Of a stretch of 64,000 nucleotides of DNA, positions 16,659-25,800 are shown in pieces. Position 1 is the stretch's first letter. Every line of letters starts with the position of its first letter. The stretch is from Rhizobiales bacterium CCH10-E5 (GTDB taxonomy: Bacteria; Pseudomonadota; Alphaproteobacteria; Rhizobiales; Beijerinckiaceae). The stretch is from positions 186,001-250,000 of the forward strand of contig LSIG01000046.1 in NCBI GenBank assembly GCA_001556125.1, given 5' to 3'. A model generated the notes under the pieces. The model was not told the DNA's origin and did not search any database. It saw only the letters and a program-made list of their open reading frames with translations. The translations under genes were made by a program, and so were the position numbers.

Positions 16659-18245
16659 ATGTCCCATCTCGCGCTACCCCTTTTGGTCCCGGCGATCCTC
16701 GCCGCCTTGGCGCTCCACCTGCTGCGCCGCAAGGCGACGCCGGCGAAGGGGCAGGGGCCTTTGGCCGAGATCGCCGCGGCCCTCGCTTTCGTGGTGGCGC
16801 TTGCCACCGCCGTCCAGCTCGCCTGGTTCGGCCCCGCGACGCTGACGCTGCTCGCCCCCCGCGGCCTGGGTCTTTCCGCGCGCCTCGACATCGTCGGCGT
16901 GACCATGCTGCTGCTGATCACCTTCGTCGGCTGGGTCGTCCTGCGCTTCAGCCGCAGCTATCTCGCCGGCGAACCGGGGCAGAGCCGCTTCACGGGCTGG
17001 ATCTGCGCCACGCTCGCCGCCGCGCTTCTGCTCGTAAGTGCCGGCAATCTGCTGCAGCTTCTCGTCGCCTGGGTCGCGACCAGCCTCTGTCTGCACCGTC
17101 TGCTGCTGTTCTACCCCGCCCGCCCGGCGGCGCAGCGCGCGGCGCGGAAGAAGTTCGTCGTCGCCCGGCTGGCGGATGGCGCGCTGCTCCTGGCCTGCCT
17201 CCTCCTGTTCGCGCACTACGGCACCGGTGACATCGGCGCGATCCTGGCGCAGGCGCGCAGCGGGCCGGTGCCCGCCGGCACGGGCTGGGCGGTGGCGCTG
17301 CTGGTCATGGCGGCGCTGCTCAAATCGGCCCAGTTCCCGGCCCATGGCTGGCTGGTCGAGGTCATGGAGGCGCCGACGCCGGTCTCAGCCCTGCTGCATG
17401 CAGGCATCATCAATGCGGGCGGCTTCCTGCTGATCCGCTTCGCCGATCTGCTGCTGACGACGCCGGGCGCGCTGGCGGCGCTGGTGCTGATCGGCGGCTT
17501 CACCGCCCTGCTCGGCGGGCTGGTGATGCTGACCCAGTCCGCCATCAAGACCTCGCTCGCCTGGTCGACCGTGGCGCAGATGGGCTTCATGGTGCTGCAA
17601 TGTGGGCTGGCGCTCTTCCCGCTGGCGCTGCTGCACATCGTCGCCCACTCGCTCTACAAGGCCCATGCCTTCCTGTCGTCGGGCTGGGCCGTGGAGCAGG
17701 TCGCGGCCACGCGCCGGCCGGGGCCGGTCGCGGTCGCCAGCCTCCGCGTCGTCGCCCAGGCCTTCGCCTTCGCGCTGGCGCTCTATGCGCTGATGGGACT
17801 GAGCTTCGGCTTCGCCGACAAGTCGCCCCAGGCGATCGCGCTCGGCGCCATCCTCGTCTTCGGTGTCGCCTATTTGATCGCGCAGGGCCTCGCCGACGCC
17901 GCACCGCGCGCGCTGACGCTGCGGACGTCGGCGGCCTCGATCGCCGCCTCGCTGTCCTACTTCCTGCTGCAGCGCTTCGCGCAGTGGCTGACCGCGCCGA
18001 CGCTGCCGCCGATCCCGCCGCCGACCGCGCTGGAATGGGCGCTGATCGTGTTGACGCTGCTCTCCTTCGGGGCCGTCGCCTTCGCCCAGGCGCTGTTCCC
18101 GCACTGGGCCGGGCATCCCGCTCTCGCGGGCCTGCGCGTCCATCTCGCCAACGGCTTTTACGGCAACGCCATCTTCGACCGTCTTACCGGCGGCTGGGCC
18201 CGGCCCGCATCATCCCACCTCACCAGCGAAAGGAGCCCGTCATGA
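16659..18245 (+). CDS. dabB: DAB inorganic carbon accumulation complex, membrane subunit DabB (NuoL/MrpA-like)
   Basis: A 528-residue polytopic membrane protein of the proton-translocating NuoL/MrpA superfamily. The proton-channel core is visible in SAQFPAHGWLVEVMEAPTPV, ALLHAGIINAGG and LLHIVAHSLYKAHAFLSSG. It is shorter than complex I NuoL and lacks its long lateral helix. The next gene encodes a DUF2309 protein and overlaps by 4 bases (ATGA). That pairing defines DabB, which couples cation flow to CO2 hydration by DabA. The ATG at 16659 is preferred; a GTG at 16629 would add ten residues. Confidence 0.92.
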   Translation: MSHLALPLLVPAILAALALHLLRRKATPAKGQGPLAEIAAALAFVVALATAVQLAWFGPATLTLLAPRGLGLSARLDIVGVTMLLLITFVGWVVLRFSRSYLAGEPGQSRFTGWICATLAAALLLVSAGNLLQLLVAWVATSLCLHRLLLFYPARPAAQRAARKKFVVARLADGALLLACLLLFAHYGTGDIGAILAQARSGPVPAGTGWAVALLVMAALLKSAQFPAHGWLVEVMEAPTPVSALLHAGIINAGGFLLIRFADLLLTTPGALAALVLIGGFTALLGGLVMLTQSAIKTSLAWSTVAQMGFMVLQCGLALFPLALLHIVAHSLYKAHAFLSSGWAVEQVAATRRPGPVAVASLRVVAQAFAFALALYALMGLSFGFADKSPQAIALGAILVFGVAYLIAQGLADAAPRALTLRTSAASIAASLSYFLLQRFAQWLTAPTLPPIPPPTALEWALIVLTLLSFGAVAFAQALFPHWAGHPALAGLRVHLANGFYGNAIFDRLTGGWARPASSHLTSERSPS

Positions 18246-20644
18246 CCGCGCAGCCCGGACAGGACGCCCTGCAGGCCGCCCTGATGGCGCAGGCCGACCG
18301 TGCCGCCCGCATCATTCCGCCGCTCTGGCCGCTCTCGGCCTCCGTCGCGGTCAATCCCTTCCTCGGTCTGGCGGGGGAGACGCTGGCCGGCGCGGCGGCG
18401 CGCCTCGGCCGGGCCGGCGGCATCCCCGTCACCATGCCGCGGTCCTTCTACCGGGAGCGCTGGCGGGCTGGCGAGATCACGCCGGCCGACCTCGCCGAGG
18501 TGATCGCCGAGCGGCCGGGGGCGCCGGGCCACGCCGTAGTCGAGGCGGCCCTGTCCGAGAACCCTGCGCCCGCGGCGCCGATTCCGACCGTCGCGGCGCT
18601 CTGCGCCGAGGCCACCGGCGTCGACTGGCCGGGCTTCATCGCCGACCGGATCGGCGCCTGGGCCTCGGGCCATTTCGATCTCGGTCAGGCGATGTGGCCG
18701 AAGACCCAGGCCGCTGGCGCCTATGAATCCTGGCGCGCCTTCGCGACGCAGGATCTCTCGCCCGAAATCGCGGGGCTGAAGGGCTTCTGCCTGCGCATCT
18801 CGCGGGAGCCGCTGGGAGCCCCGGCAGCGATCCGGCGCGCCAGCCTCGCGCTCGGTCTGCCGCAGGCCGCGGCGGAGAGCTACTTCACGGCGCTGCTGAC
18901 CGGGCTCGGCGGCTGGGCCCAATATGCCCGCCACCTGCAGTGGCAGGCGGAGCGCGACGGCGGGACCGACCAGACGATCACCGATCTGCTGGCCATCGCG
19001 CTCGCCTTCGAAGCGGCGCTGCACGCGCAGTTCGGGCGGCAGATCGCCGAGCCCTGGCGGCAGGCGATGGAGGCGCATGCCGCGCCCGTCGAGCCGAGCG
19101 ACGACCAGATCATCGACGCCCTGCTGCAGGAGGCCTATGACCGCGCCGCCCAGCGCCGGTTCTTCGCGGAGTGGCGGCCGATGGCCGCCGCGAAGGCGGC
19201 GCCCGCGCGGCCTTCGGTCCAGGCTGCCTTCTGCATCGACGTCCGCTCGGAAATCATCCGCCGCGCGCTGGAATCGCTCGATCCCGGCATCGAGACGCTG
19301 GGCTTCGCCGGCTTCTTCGGCATCGGCGTCTCGCATCGCCGGCTCGGTTCGGTGGGCAGCGAGGCGCGGTTGCCGGTCCTGCTGAAGCCGGGCCTGGGGT
19401 CTTTCACCTGCGACGCTCCGGGCGAGGCCGCGGAAGAGAAGGCGCGGATCGGCGCCCGGGCCAAGCGCGCCTGGGGCCGCTTCAAGCGCGCCGCCGTTTC
19501 CTCCTTCGCCTTCGTCGAGGCCAGTGGCCCGCTCTATCTCTGGAAGCTCTTCCACGACTCCGTCACGGCCGATCACCGCCCGGAGGGCGACCGGACGGCG
19601 CCGCGGCTCGACGCGACGCTGACCGTGGCGCAGCGGACGGAGATGGCCGCGACGGTCCTGCGGGCCATGTCCCTGACCTCAGGCTTCGCCCGGCTGGTGC
19701 TGCTGGCCGGCCATGGCGCGCGGCTGGTCAACAACGCCCATGCCAGCGCCCTACAATGCGGCGCCTGCGGCGGCTTCCCCGGCGACGTCAATGCCCGCCT
19801 GCTGGCCGGGTTGCTGAACGAGGCAGACGTCCGCGCCGGGCTGGCGGGGCAGGGGATCGAGGTTCCGGCCGATACGCGCTTCGTCGCGGGTCTGCACGAC
19901 ACGGTCAGTGACGAGATCACGCTGTTCGACCGCGAGGCCGTGCCCCCGTCGCACGCCGCCGATCTGGCGAAGCTGGACGCGCTGCTGGCCTCCGCCGGTC
20001 GGCTTGCCCGGACCGAGCGGGCGCTGCGCCTGCCCGGCGCGGCGGGCGAGGGCGACGTCGCGCGGCGCGGCCGGGACTGGGCGCAGGTGCGGCCGGAATG
20101 GGGGCTGGCCGGCTGCAAGGCCTTCATCGCCGCACCGCGCCGGCACACGGCAGGCGCTTCGCTCGCCGGGCGCGCCTTCCTGCACAGCTATGATTGGCGT
20201 GCCGACACCGAATTCAAGGTGCTCGAACTCATCCTGACGGCGCCGGTCGTCGTCGCGAGCTGGATCAGCCTGCAGTATTACGGCTCCGCCGTCGCACCGG
20301 CGGCCTTCGGCGCCGGCAACAAGCTGCTGCACAACGTCGTCGGCGGCATCGGCGTCTTCGAGGGCAATGGCGGGCTGCTGCGCGGCGGTCTGCCCTGGCA
20401 GTCGGTCCATGACGGCGAACGCCTGATGCACGAGCCGGTCCGGCTGTCGGTGGTCGTCGCGGCCCCGCGCGAGGCGATCCTCGGCATCCTGGCGAAGCAC
20501 CCGGACCTCCGGGCGCTGTTCGACCAGGGCTGGCTCGCCCTCTTCGCGATGGACGATTCCGGCCAGGTCTCCGCCCGTTATCGGGCCGGCGACGGCTGGA
20601 TCGATCTCGCATCGACACCGGGACCGGCTGCGCTGGCCGCCTGA
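18242..20644 (+). CDS. dabA: DAB complex catalytic subunit DabA (DUF2309, beta-carbonic-anhydrase-like zinc protein)
   Basis: An 800-residue soluble subunit that, with DabB, forms an energy-coupled CO2-to-bicarbonate converter at the inner membrane. The predicted zinc ligands are all present: C331 and D333 in AAFCIDVRSE, H491 in LAGHGARLVNN, and C506 in ALQCGACGG. The spacing of the last two (15 residues) matches characterised DabA. The N-terminal IIPPLWPLSASVAVNPFLG and the GNKLLHNVVGGIGVFEGNGG segment are also conserved. The start overlaps dabB by 4 bases, indicating coupled translation. A strong hairpin follows the stop. Confidence 0.94.
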   Translation: MTAQPGQDALQAALMAQADRAARIIPPLWPLSASVAVNPFLGLAGETLAGAAARLGRAGGIPVTMPRSFYRERWRAGEITPADLAEVIAERPGAPGHAVVEAALSENPAPAAPIPTVAALCAEATGVDWPGFIADRIGAWASGHFDLGQAMWPKTQAAGAYESWRAFATQDLSPEIAGLKGFCLRISREPLGAPAAIRRASLALGLPQAAAESYFTALLTGLGGWAQYARHLQWQAERDGGTDQTITDLLAIALAFEAALHAQFGRQIAEPWRQAMEAHAAPVEPSDDQIIDALLQEAYDRAAQRRFFAEWRPMAAAKAAPARPSVQAAFCIDVRSEIIRRALESLDPGIETLGFAGFFGIGVSHRRLGSVGSEARLPVLLKPGLGSFTCDAPGEAAEEKARIGARAKRAWGRFKRAAVSSFAFVEASGPLYLWKLFHDSVTADHRPEGDRTAPRLDATLTVAQRTEMAATVLRAMSLTSGFARLVLLAGHGARLVNNAHASALQCGACGGFPGDVNARLLAGLLNEADVRAGLAGQGIEVPADTRFVAGLHDTVSDEITLFDREAVPPSHAADLAKLDALLASAGRLARTERALRLPGAAGEGDVARRGRDWAQVRPEWGLAGCKAFIAAPRRHTAGASLAGRAFLHSYDWRADTEFKVLELILTAPVVVASWISLQYYGSAVAPAAFGAGNKLLHNVVGGIGVFEGNGGLLRGGLPWQSVHDGERLMHEPVRLSVVVAAPREAILGILAKHPDLRALFDQGWLALFAMDDSGQVSARYRAGDGWIDLASTPGPAALAA

Positions 20645-20650
20645 ACCTGG

Positions 20651-20670
20651 CGGCGCGGACAACCGCGCCG
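20651..20670 (+). terminator. hairpin after dabA
   Basis: CGGCGCGG-ACAA-CCGCGCCG is a perfect 8-bp GC stem with a 4-base loop, 6 bases after the dabA stop and followed by TTATGG. It is a probable terminator separating the dab operon from the next regulon, although the U-tract is poor. Confidence 0.6.
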
Positions 20671-20727
20671 TTATGGTCCCACTGCCGCGGAGCGCTCGCA
20701 GGCTCCGCCGGCTCAGATCGCTAATCG

Positions 20728-20753
20728 TCAGACAATCTGTCAATCAGTTGACA
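20728..20753 (+). promoter_or_regulatory. GntR-type operator before the branched-chain ABC operon
   Basis: TCAGACAATCTGTCAA (20728-20743) contains GACA-N3-TGTC. It overlaps a second perfect inverted repeat, TGTCAA-N4-TTGACA (20738-20753). The first element recurs at 28785 and 29552. It is probably bound by the FadR-type regulator encoded at 28810. The site is about 75 bases upstream of the binding-protein ATG. Confidence 0.7.
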
Positions 20754-20819
20754 GGGGGTCGACGCTTGTGGGATGCCCTCCCCGCTGATGCCCGCAGAAG
20801 GCAGATCGTGGAGGAAGAG

Positions 20820-22034
20820 ATGATCAAGCTGTCGCCCACCCGCCGTGGCCTCATGCTCGGCGCCGCCGGTGCCATCGCCGCCCCCTATGTCGTCCGCGAC
20901 GCCATCGCCCAGGGCAAGGCCGTCAATGTCGGGGTCATCCTGCCGCTCTCCGGCGCCAACGCGCAGTTCGGCATCAATTCGCGCAATGGCATCGAACTGG
21001 TCGCGGACGAGATCAACGCCGCAGGCGGCATCAAGGCGCTCGGCGGCGCCCGGATCAATCTCGTCGTTGCCGACTCGACCTCGACCCCGACGACGGCCGC
21101 CAATGTCGCCCAGCGCCTGCTGACGCAGAACGACGTCGTGGCGATCCTTGGCGCCTTTGCCTCGTCGCTCACGATCGCGATCTCGGAGGTTACCGAGCGC
21201 CGGGGCGTGCCGCTGCTCACCATGTCCTTCTCGGACCAGATCACCGGCCGCGGCTTCGAGAACATCTTCCAGGTGGTCGCCAAGGCCTCGGTCATCGGCA
21301 AAGCGCAGTTCGACGGCACGGTCGCCATCGCCGCGAGTGCCGGCCAGAAGCTCGAGCGCATTGCGATCATGTATGAGGATACCGCCTATGGCACCTCGCA
21401 GGCCGGCGGTCTGCGCGAGGGCGCCAAGGCGGCCGGCGTCCAGATCGTCATGGACGACGCCTATCCGCTGGGCATCACCGACGTCACGCCGCTGATCAAC
21501 AAGCTGCGCGCCTCCGGCGCCCAGGCGGTGTTCCCGGTTTCCTACCTCAACGATTCCCTGCAGATCATCCGCGCGATGCGCCAGCAGCGCATCACCATTC
21601 CCGCCATCGGTGGCGCGGCCGGCTATGTCATTCCGGATTTCGAGAAGGGGCTCGGCGAATTCGCCGAGGGCGTGCTCTCGATCTCGCCGGCCAATTACGA
21701 CCTCGCGCCGGAGCTGACCGAGCGCTTCCGCAAGCGCTTCGGCTATTTCATGGTCCATGAGGCGCTCGAGCACGCCGTCTGCATGGATGTGCTGGCCCAA
21801 GCGATGGAGAAGGCCAAGTCGGCCAAATCCGAGGATCTGCGCAAGGCGCTGCATGGCGGTCGCTTCGAGGGCGGCTGGACCAAGGCAATGACGGGCGGGG
21901 CCGTCCAGTTCGACAAGACCGGCCTCAACACGCTCTCCGTCCCCGTCATGGTCCAGTGGCGTAACAAGGAACTCGTCACCGTCTGGCCCTCTGACGTCGC
22001 CAAGGCCAAGGCCAAGGCCGTCTGGGCCGGCTGA
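20820..22034 (+). CDS. branched-chain amino acid-type ABC transporter substrate-binding protein
   Basis: A 404-residue periplasmic binding protein of the LivK type (peripla_BP_6 fold). The signal peptide has SPTRRGLMLGAAGAIAAP, possibly twin-arginine. The mature protein starts near QGKAVNVGVILPLSGANAQFG. ATG 20820 is preceded by GGAGGA, so an upstream extension of the open frame was rejected. First gene of a liv-type operon that also encodes a CMD protein and an MBL hydrolase. The ligand is therefore more likely an aromatic or carboxylated catabolic substrate than an amino acid (inference). Confidence 0.92.
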   Translation: MIKLSPTRRGLMLGAAGAIAAPYVVRDAIAQGKAVNVGVILPLSGANAQFGINSRNGIELVADEINAAGGIKALGGARINLVVADSTSTPTTAANVAQRLLTQNDVVAILGAFASSLTIAISEVTERRGVPLLTMSFSDQITGRGFENIFQVVAKASVIGKAQFDGTVAIAASAGQKLERIAIMYEDTAYGTSQAGGLREGAKAAGVQIVMDDAYPLGITDVTPLINKLRASGAQAVFPVSYLNDSLQIIRAMRQQRITIPAIGGAAGYVIPDFEKGLGEFAEGVLSISPANYDLAPELTERFRKRFGYFMVHEALEHAVCMDVLAQAMEKAKSAKSEDLRKALHGGRFEGGWTKAMTGGAVQFDKTGLNTLSVPVMVQWRNKELVTVWPSDVAKAKAKAVWAG

Positions 22035-22074
22035 GCCGCGATCGGCAGCGGCCGGGCAGGGGAGAGAGGCGCTC

Positions 22075-22935
22075 ATGGCGGTGGTTCAGGCCATCCTGGA
22101 CGGCTTGATGATCGGCGGTGTCTACGCCGTCATCTCGATCGGCCTGACGCTGGTCTTCGGCGTGATGGGCATCGTGAACTTCGCGCAAGCGGAATTCCTG
22201 ATGCTCGGCATGTTCGTGGCCTATTATGCCTGGGCCTGGCTCGGGCTCGATCCGCTGCTGGCGGCGCCGCTCGCTTTCGCGGTCGTGTTCTTGCTCGGGG
22301 CCGCGCTCCAACACATGCTGATCAGGCGCGTGCTCAAGGCCCCCGAGGTGGCGCAGATCTTCCTCACCGTCGGCCTGCTGATCGTACTGGAGAACGCCGC
22401 GTTGCTGATGTTCGGCTCGGGCTTCCGCTCCGTCTCGACGCCCTACCAGACCTCGTCGCTGCAGCTCGGGCCGCTCTTCGTCTCCGTGCCCTATCTCGCA
22501 GCCTTCTCCATGTCGGTGGCCTCGGGGCTGGCGCTCTGGCTCTTCCTCAAGTCGAGCTGGTTCGGCCGCGCCATGCGGGCCACCGCGCAGGACCCGATGG
22601 CCGCGCGGCTGATGGGCATCGATGCCGACCGCATGCACATGCTCGCCTTCGCGCTCGGCGTCGGGCTCACCGCTTTCGGTGGCGCGGTGATCCTGCCCTA
22701 TCTGACGGCCTCGCCGACGGTCGGCACCCAATTCGCCGTGCTGATGTTCACCGTGGTGGTGCTAGGCGGGCTCGGCTCGGTCGCGGGCGCGGTGGTCGGC
22801 GGCCTCGCCGTCGGCATCATCCAGTCGCTTTCGGCGCTGGTCTTCCCGATCCAGCTGCAGAACCTCGTCCTCTTCGTCGTCTTCATCGCGGTGCTGGCCT
22901 TCCGGCCGAAGGGCCTGCTGGGGGCGGCCCGATGA
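22075..22935 (+). CDS. branched-chain-type ABC transporter permease, LivH family
   Basis: A 286-residue integral membrane permease with the LivH start (ILDGLMIGGVYAVISIGLTL) and the family signature GVMGIVNFAQAEFLMLG near the N-terminus. The C-terminal LGGLGSVAGAVVGGLAVG loop contacts the ATPases. GGGGAGAGAGG precedes the ATG. The stop overlaps the next permease start by 4 bases (ATGA). Confidence 0.94.
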   Translation: MAVVQAILDGLMIGGVYAVISIGLTLVFGVMGIVNFAQAEFLMLGMFVAYYAWAWLGLDPLLAAPLAFAVVFLLGAALQHMLIRRVLKAPEVAQIFLTVGLLIVLENAALLMFGSGFRSVSTPYQTSSLQLGPLFVSVPYLAAFSMSVASGLALWLFLKSSWFGRAMRATAQDPMAARLMGIDADRMHMLAFALGVGLTAFGGAVILPYLTASPTVGTQFAVLMFTVVVLGGLGSVAGAVVGGLAVGIIQSLSALVFPIQLQNLVLFVVFIAVLAFRPKGLLGAAR

Positions 22936-23915
22936 GCGCGCCGTCCCTTCGGCAGGCGTCCGGCCTCGCGCTGCTGGCGGCGCTCGCCATCGCCCTGCCT
23001 TTCGCCTTCGAGCCGCGCGGCTACGGCATCCGCATCCTCTGCCTGGCGCTGCTCTTCGCCGCCATGGCGCAGGCCTGGAACATCGTCGCCGGGCTCGCCA
23101 ACCAGATCTCGCTCGGCCACGCCGCGTTCTTCGGCATCGGCGCCTACACCTCGACGCTGCTTCTGATCCATTTCGGCCTCACGCCCTGGCTCGGCATGAT
23201 GGCAGCAGCGGTCCTGGGCGGGCTCGCTGCGCTTCTGATCAGCCTGCCGACGATGCGGCTGCGCGGCCACTATTTTGCGCTGGCGACGCTCGCCTTCGGC
23301 GAGGTCATGCGCGTCATCGGCAACAGCTGGGGCGGGCTGACCGGCGGACCGGTGGGCATCTCCGTCCCCTACGCCAAGCCGAGCCTCGGCCTGATGCAGT
23401 TCGCCGACACCCGCGCCTCTTACTGGCTGATGCTGGGGGCGCTCGTCGTGGTGACCGTGATCTTCGTCGCGATCAAGCGTAGCCGCCTCGGCTATCGGCT
23501 GCGGGCGATCAAGGAGAATGCCGACGCAGCCGAGGTGATCGGCGTCGACACCACCCGCACCAAGATCGTCGCGGCGGTGATCTCGGGCGCGCTGACGGCG
23601 GCGCTCGGCACGCTCTACGCCCAGTTCCAGTTCTTCTTCGATCCCGACACCGTTTTCGGCGTCGCCTCCATCTCGGTGCGGATGGCGATGATCGCCATCG
23701 TCGGAGGCATCGGCACGGCGGCGGGCCCGATCCTCGGCGCCTTCTTCGTCATCCCGCTTGAGGAGATCGCCAACCAGGTCTTCTCCGCCCAAGCGGCCGG
23801 GCTGTCGCAACTGGTTTTCGGCGTGCTGCTGATCCTGGTGATCCTGGTCGAGCCGCGCGGCTTCATGGCGATCGGCCCGCGGATCAGGCGCCTGCTGCGC
23901 CGGGAGGAACGCTGA
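22932..23915 (+). CDS. branched-chain-type ABC transporter permease, LivM family
   Basis: A 327-residue permease partner of the LivH protein. Conserved LivM strings are AQAWNIVAGLANQISLGHAA, the RGHYFALATLAFGEVMR segment and GGIGTAAGPILGA. Multiple hydrophobic helices. Start overlaps the previous gene by 4 bases, and its TGA overlaps the next ATG by one base, so the permease and ATPase genes are tightly coupled. Confidence 0.94.
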   Translation: MSAPSLRQASGLALLAALAIALPFAFEPRGYGIRILCLALLFAAMAQAWNIVAGLANQISLGHAAFFGIGAYTSTLLLIHFGLTPWLGMMAAAVLGGLAALLISLPTMRLRGHYFALATLAFGEVMRVIGNSWGGLTGGPVGISVPYAKPSLGLMQFADTRASYWLMLGALVVVTVIFVAIKRSRLGYRLRAIKENADAAEVIGVDTTRTKIVAAVISGALTAALGTLYAQFQFFFDPDTVFGVASISVRMAMIAIVGGIGTAAGPILGAFFVIPLEEIANQVFSAQAAGLSQLVFGVLLILVILVEPRGFMAIGPRIRRLLRREER

Positions 23916-24637
23916 TGGTCGCCCCTCTGCTCCAGGTCAGCGGGCTCGGCAAGCGCTTCGGCGGGCTGCAGGCCTTGTCGGATGTGTCGCTGTCCGTGGC
24001 GCCGGGCGAGATCCTAGGGCTGATCGGCCCCAACGGCGCCGGCAAGACGACGCTGTTCTCGACGCTGGTCGGCCTGCACCGGCCCGATTCCGGCACGATC
24101 CGGCTCGACGGCCGCGACCTTGTCGGCCTCAAGCCGCACAGGATTGCCGCGGCGGGCATGGTCAAGACCTTCCAGAACGTCGCGCTGTTCCTCGACTCGA
24201 CGGTCCTCGACAACGTCCTGACCGGCGGGCTGATGCGCCACGCGATTCCCGAGGCCCGCGATCTGGCGAAGCGCTGCCTCGAGCGCGTCGGCATTGGCGC
24301 GATCGCCGGCAAGATCGCGCGCGATCTCTCCTTTCCGGAGCGGGCCCGGGTCGAGGTGGCGCGCGCGCTCTGCACCGAGCCGCGGGTCCTGCTGCTCGAC
24401 GAGGCGATGGCGGCGCTCAACCATGCCGAGATGGACGCCTTCATGGATCTTCTGCGGCAACTGCGCGAGGAGGGGCTGACGCTGGTCGTGGTCGAGCACC
24501 ACATGCGCGCGATCATGGCGCTCTGCGACCGGCTGGTCGTTTTGAATTTCGGCCAGATGATCGCGACCGGCACCCCGGCCGAGATCGCGCGCGATCCGGC
24601 TGTGATCGAGGCCTATCTCGGCCGGTCGGCGGCGTGA
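23915..24637 (+). CDS. branched-chain-type ABC transporter ATPase, LivG family
   Basis: A 240-residue ATPase with intact Walker A (GPNGAGKTT), Walker B (VLLLDEAMAALN) and H-loop (VEHHM). The ABC signature is unusual: LSFPERARVEVARAL where LivG normally has LSYGQQRRLEIARAL. The serine is kept, but the glycine position is proline. The C-terminal GTPAEIARDPAVIEAYLG is typical of LivG. The ATPase may still be active in a heterodimer with the LivF-type protein, which has a canonical signature. Confidence 0.92.
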   Translation: MVAPLLQVSGLGKRFGGLQALSDVSLSVAPGEILGLIGPNGAGKTTLFSTLVGLHRPDSGTIRLDGRDLVGLKPHRIAAAGMVKTFQNVALFLDSTVLDNVLTGGLMRHAIPEARDLAKRCLERVGIGAIAGKIARDLSFPERARVEVARALCTEPRVLLLDEAMAALNHAEMDAFMDLLRQLREEGLTLVVVEHHMRAIMALCDRLVVLNFGQMIATGTPAEIARDPAVIEAYLGRSAA

Positions 24638-24647
24638 GGAGGGTGCG

Positions 24648-25367
24648 ATGAAAAGCCAGCCTCCGCTTCTCTCGATCGCCGGGCTGCATGCCGGCTATGG
24701 CGGCCTCGACGTGCTGCACGATGTCTCGATCGCGGTCGGCGCGGGCGAGTTCGTCTGCGTGATCGGCGCCAACACGGCCGGCAAGAGCACCCTGCTGCGG
24801 ACGATCTCGGGGCTTGTCTCCGCCCGCGGCAGCATCCGCTTCGATGGCACCGAACTCGTCGGCCGCCCCTCGCATGCGATCCCTGCGCTCGGCATCGCCC
24901 ATGTGCCGGAAGGTCGCCATGTCTTCCCCGAGATGACGGTGGAGGAAAACGTCATGCTCGGCGCCTATGCAGTGCGCTCCGCCAGCGATCTCGCCACGCG
25001 GCGCGATCGGGTGCTGACGATGTTCCCCCGCCTGCGCGAGCGGCTCGGCCAGCTCGCGGGAACGCTCTCGGGCGGTGAGCAGCAGATGGTCGCGATCGGC
25101 CGGGCCTTGATGCTCCAGCCCCGGCTTCTCCTGCTCGACGAGCCGAGCCATGGCCTGGCGCCGAAGATCGTCGACGAACTCCACGACACCTTCCTGGCCG
25201 TCAGCCGGACGGGCACATCCATCCTGCTGGTCGAGCAGAACACCACGCTGGCGCTGTCCGTCGCCGGCCGTGGCTATGTGCTGGAAAGCGGCCGGGTCGT
25301 GCTTGAGGGCACGAGCGCGGAGCTGTCCGGAAACGACGCCGTCCGCAGCGCCTATCTCGGGCTCTGA
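24648..25367 (+). CDS. branched-chain-type ABC transporter ATPase, LivF family
   Basis: A 239-residue ATPase with Walker A GANTAGKST, the canonical signature LSGGEQQMVAIGRAL, Walker B LLLLDEPSHGL and H-loop VEQN. VPEGRHVFPEMTVEENVMLG is characteristic of LivF. GAGGAGGG precedes the ATG, 10 bases after the LivG-type gene. It pairs with that protein to energise the two permeases. Confidence 0.94.
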   Translation: MKSQPPLLSIAGLHAGYGGLDVLHDVSIAVGAGEFVCVIGANTAGKSTLLRTISGLVSARGSIRFDGTELVGRPSHAIPALGIAHVPEGRHVFPEMTVEENVMLGAYAVRSASDLATRRDRVLTMFPRLRERLGQLAGTLSGGEQQMVAIGRALMLQPRLLLLDEPSHGLAPKIVDELHDTFLAVSRTGTSILLVEQNTTLALSVAGRGYVLESGRVVLEGTSAELSGNDAVRSAYLGL

Positions 25368-25404
25368 CGACCTCCGAACACCACCACGAAAGGGATCAAG
25401 GCCG

Positions 25405-25800
25405 ATGTCGCACAGCGATCAGTTCAACAAGGGTCTCGAAGTCCGCCGCAAGGTGCTGGGCAGCGACTATGTCGATGGCAGCCTGGCCAAGGCCGACGAC
25501 TTCATGATGGCCTTCCAGAACATCACCACCGAATGGTGCTGGGGCTATGCCTGGACGCGGCCGGGCCTCGAGCACAAGACCCGCTCGATGCTCAATCTCG
25601 CCATGCTGACCGCGCTCGGCAAGCCGGCCGAGCTCAAGCTCCACGTCAAGGGGGCGCTCGCCAACGGCGTGACCGTCGACGAGATCAAGGAAATCCTGCT
25701 CCACGCGACCGTCTATTGCGGCATCCCGGCCGGCCTCGACGCCTTCAAGGCGGCCCATGAGGTGCTGAAGGCCGAGGGGGCCGTGCCCAACGACAAGTGA
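25405..25800 (+). CDS. carboxymuconolactone decarboxylase family protein
   Basis: A 131-residue all-helical protein of the CMD/AhpD-like superfamily, closest in layout to PcaC (4-carboxymuconolactone decarboxylase). Conserved residues in the family region include H80 (LKLHVKGALANGVT), then H100 and C105 (LLHATVYCGIPAG). WCWG near residue 45 is not the CxxC of peroxidase-type AhpD, so a decarboxylase or related lyase is more likely. It follows the liv-type genes by 37 bases and its TGA overlaps the GTG of the next gene. The substrate is probably a lactone or related carboxylate of the imported compound (inference). Confidence 0.85.
   Translation: MSHSDQFNKGLEVRRKVLGSDYVDGSLAKADDFMMAFQNITTEWCWGYAWTRPGLEHKTRSMLNLAMLTALGKPAELKLHVKGALANGVTVDEIKEILLHATVYCGIPAGLDAFKAAHEVLKAEGAVPNDK

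Noticed and set aside
16659-18245. Complex I or Mrp antiporter locus
   Set aside because: Only one NuoL-like gene is present and it overlaps a DUF2309 gene; that pairing is specific to DAB systems.
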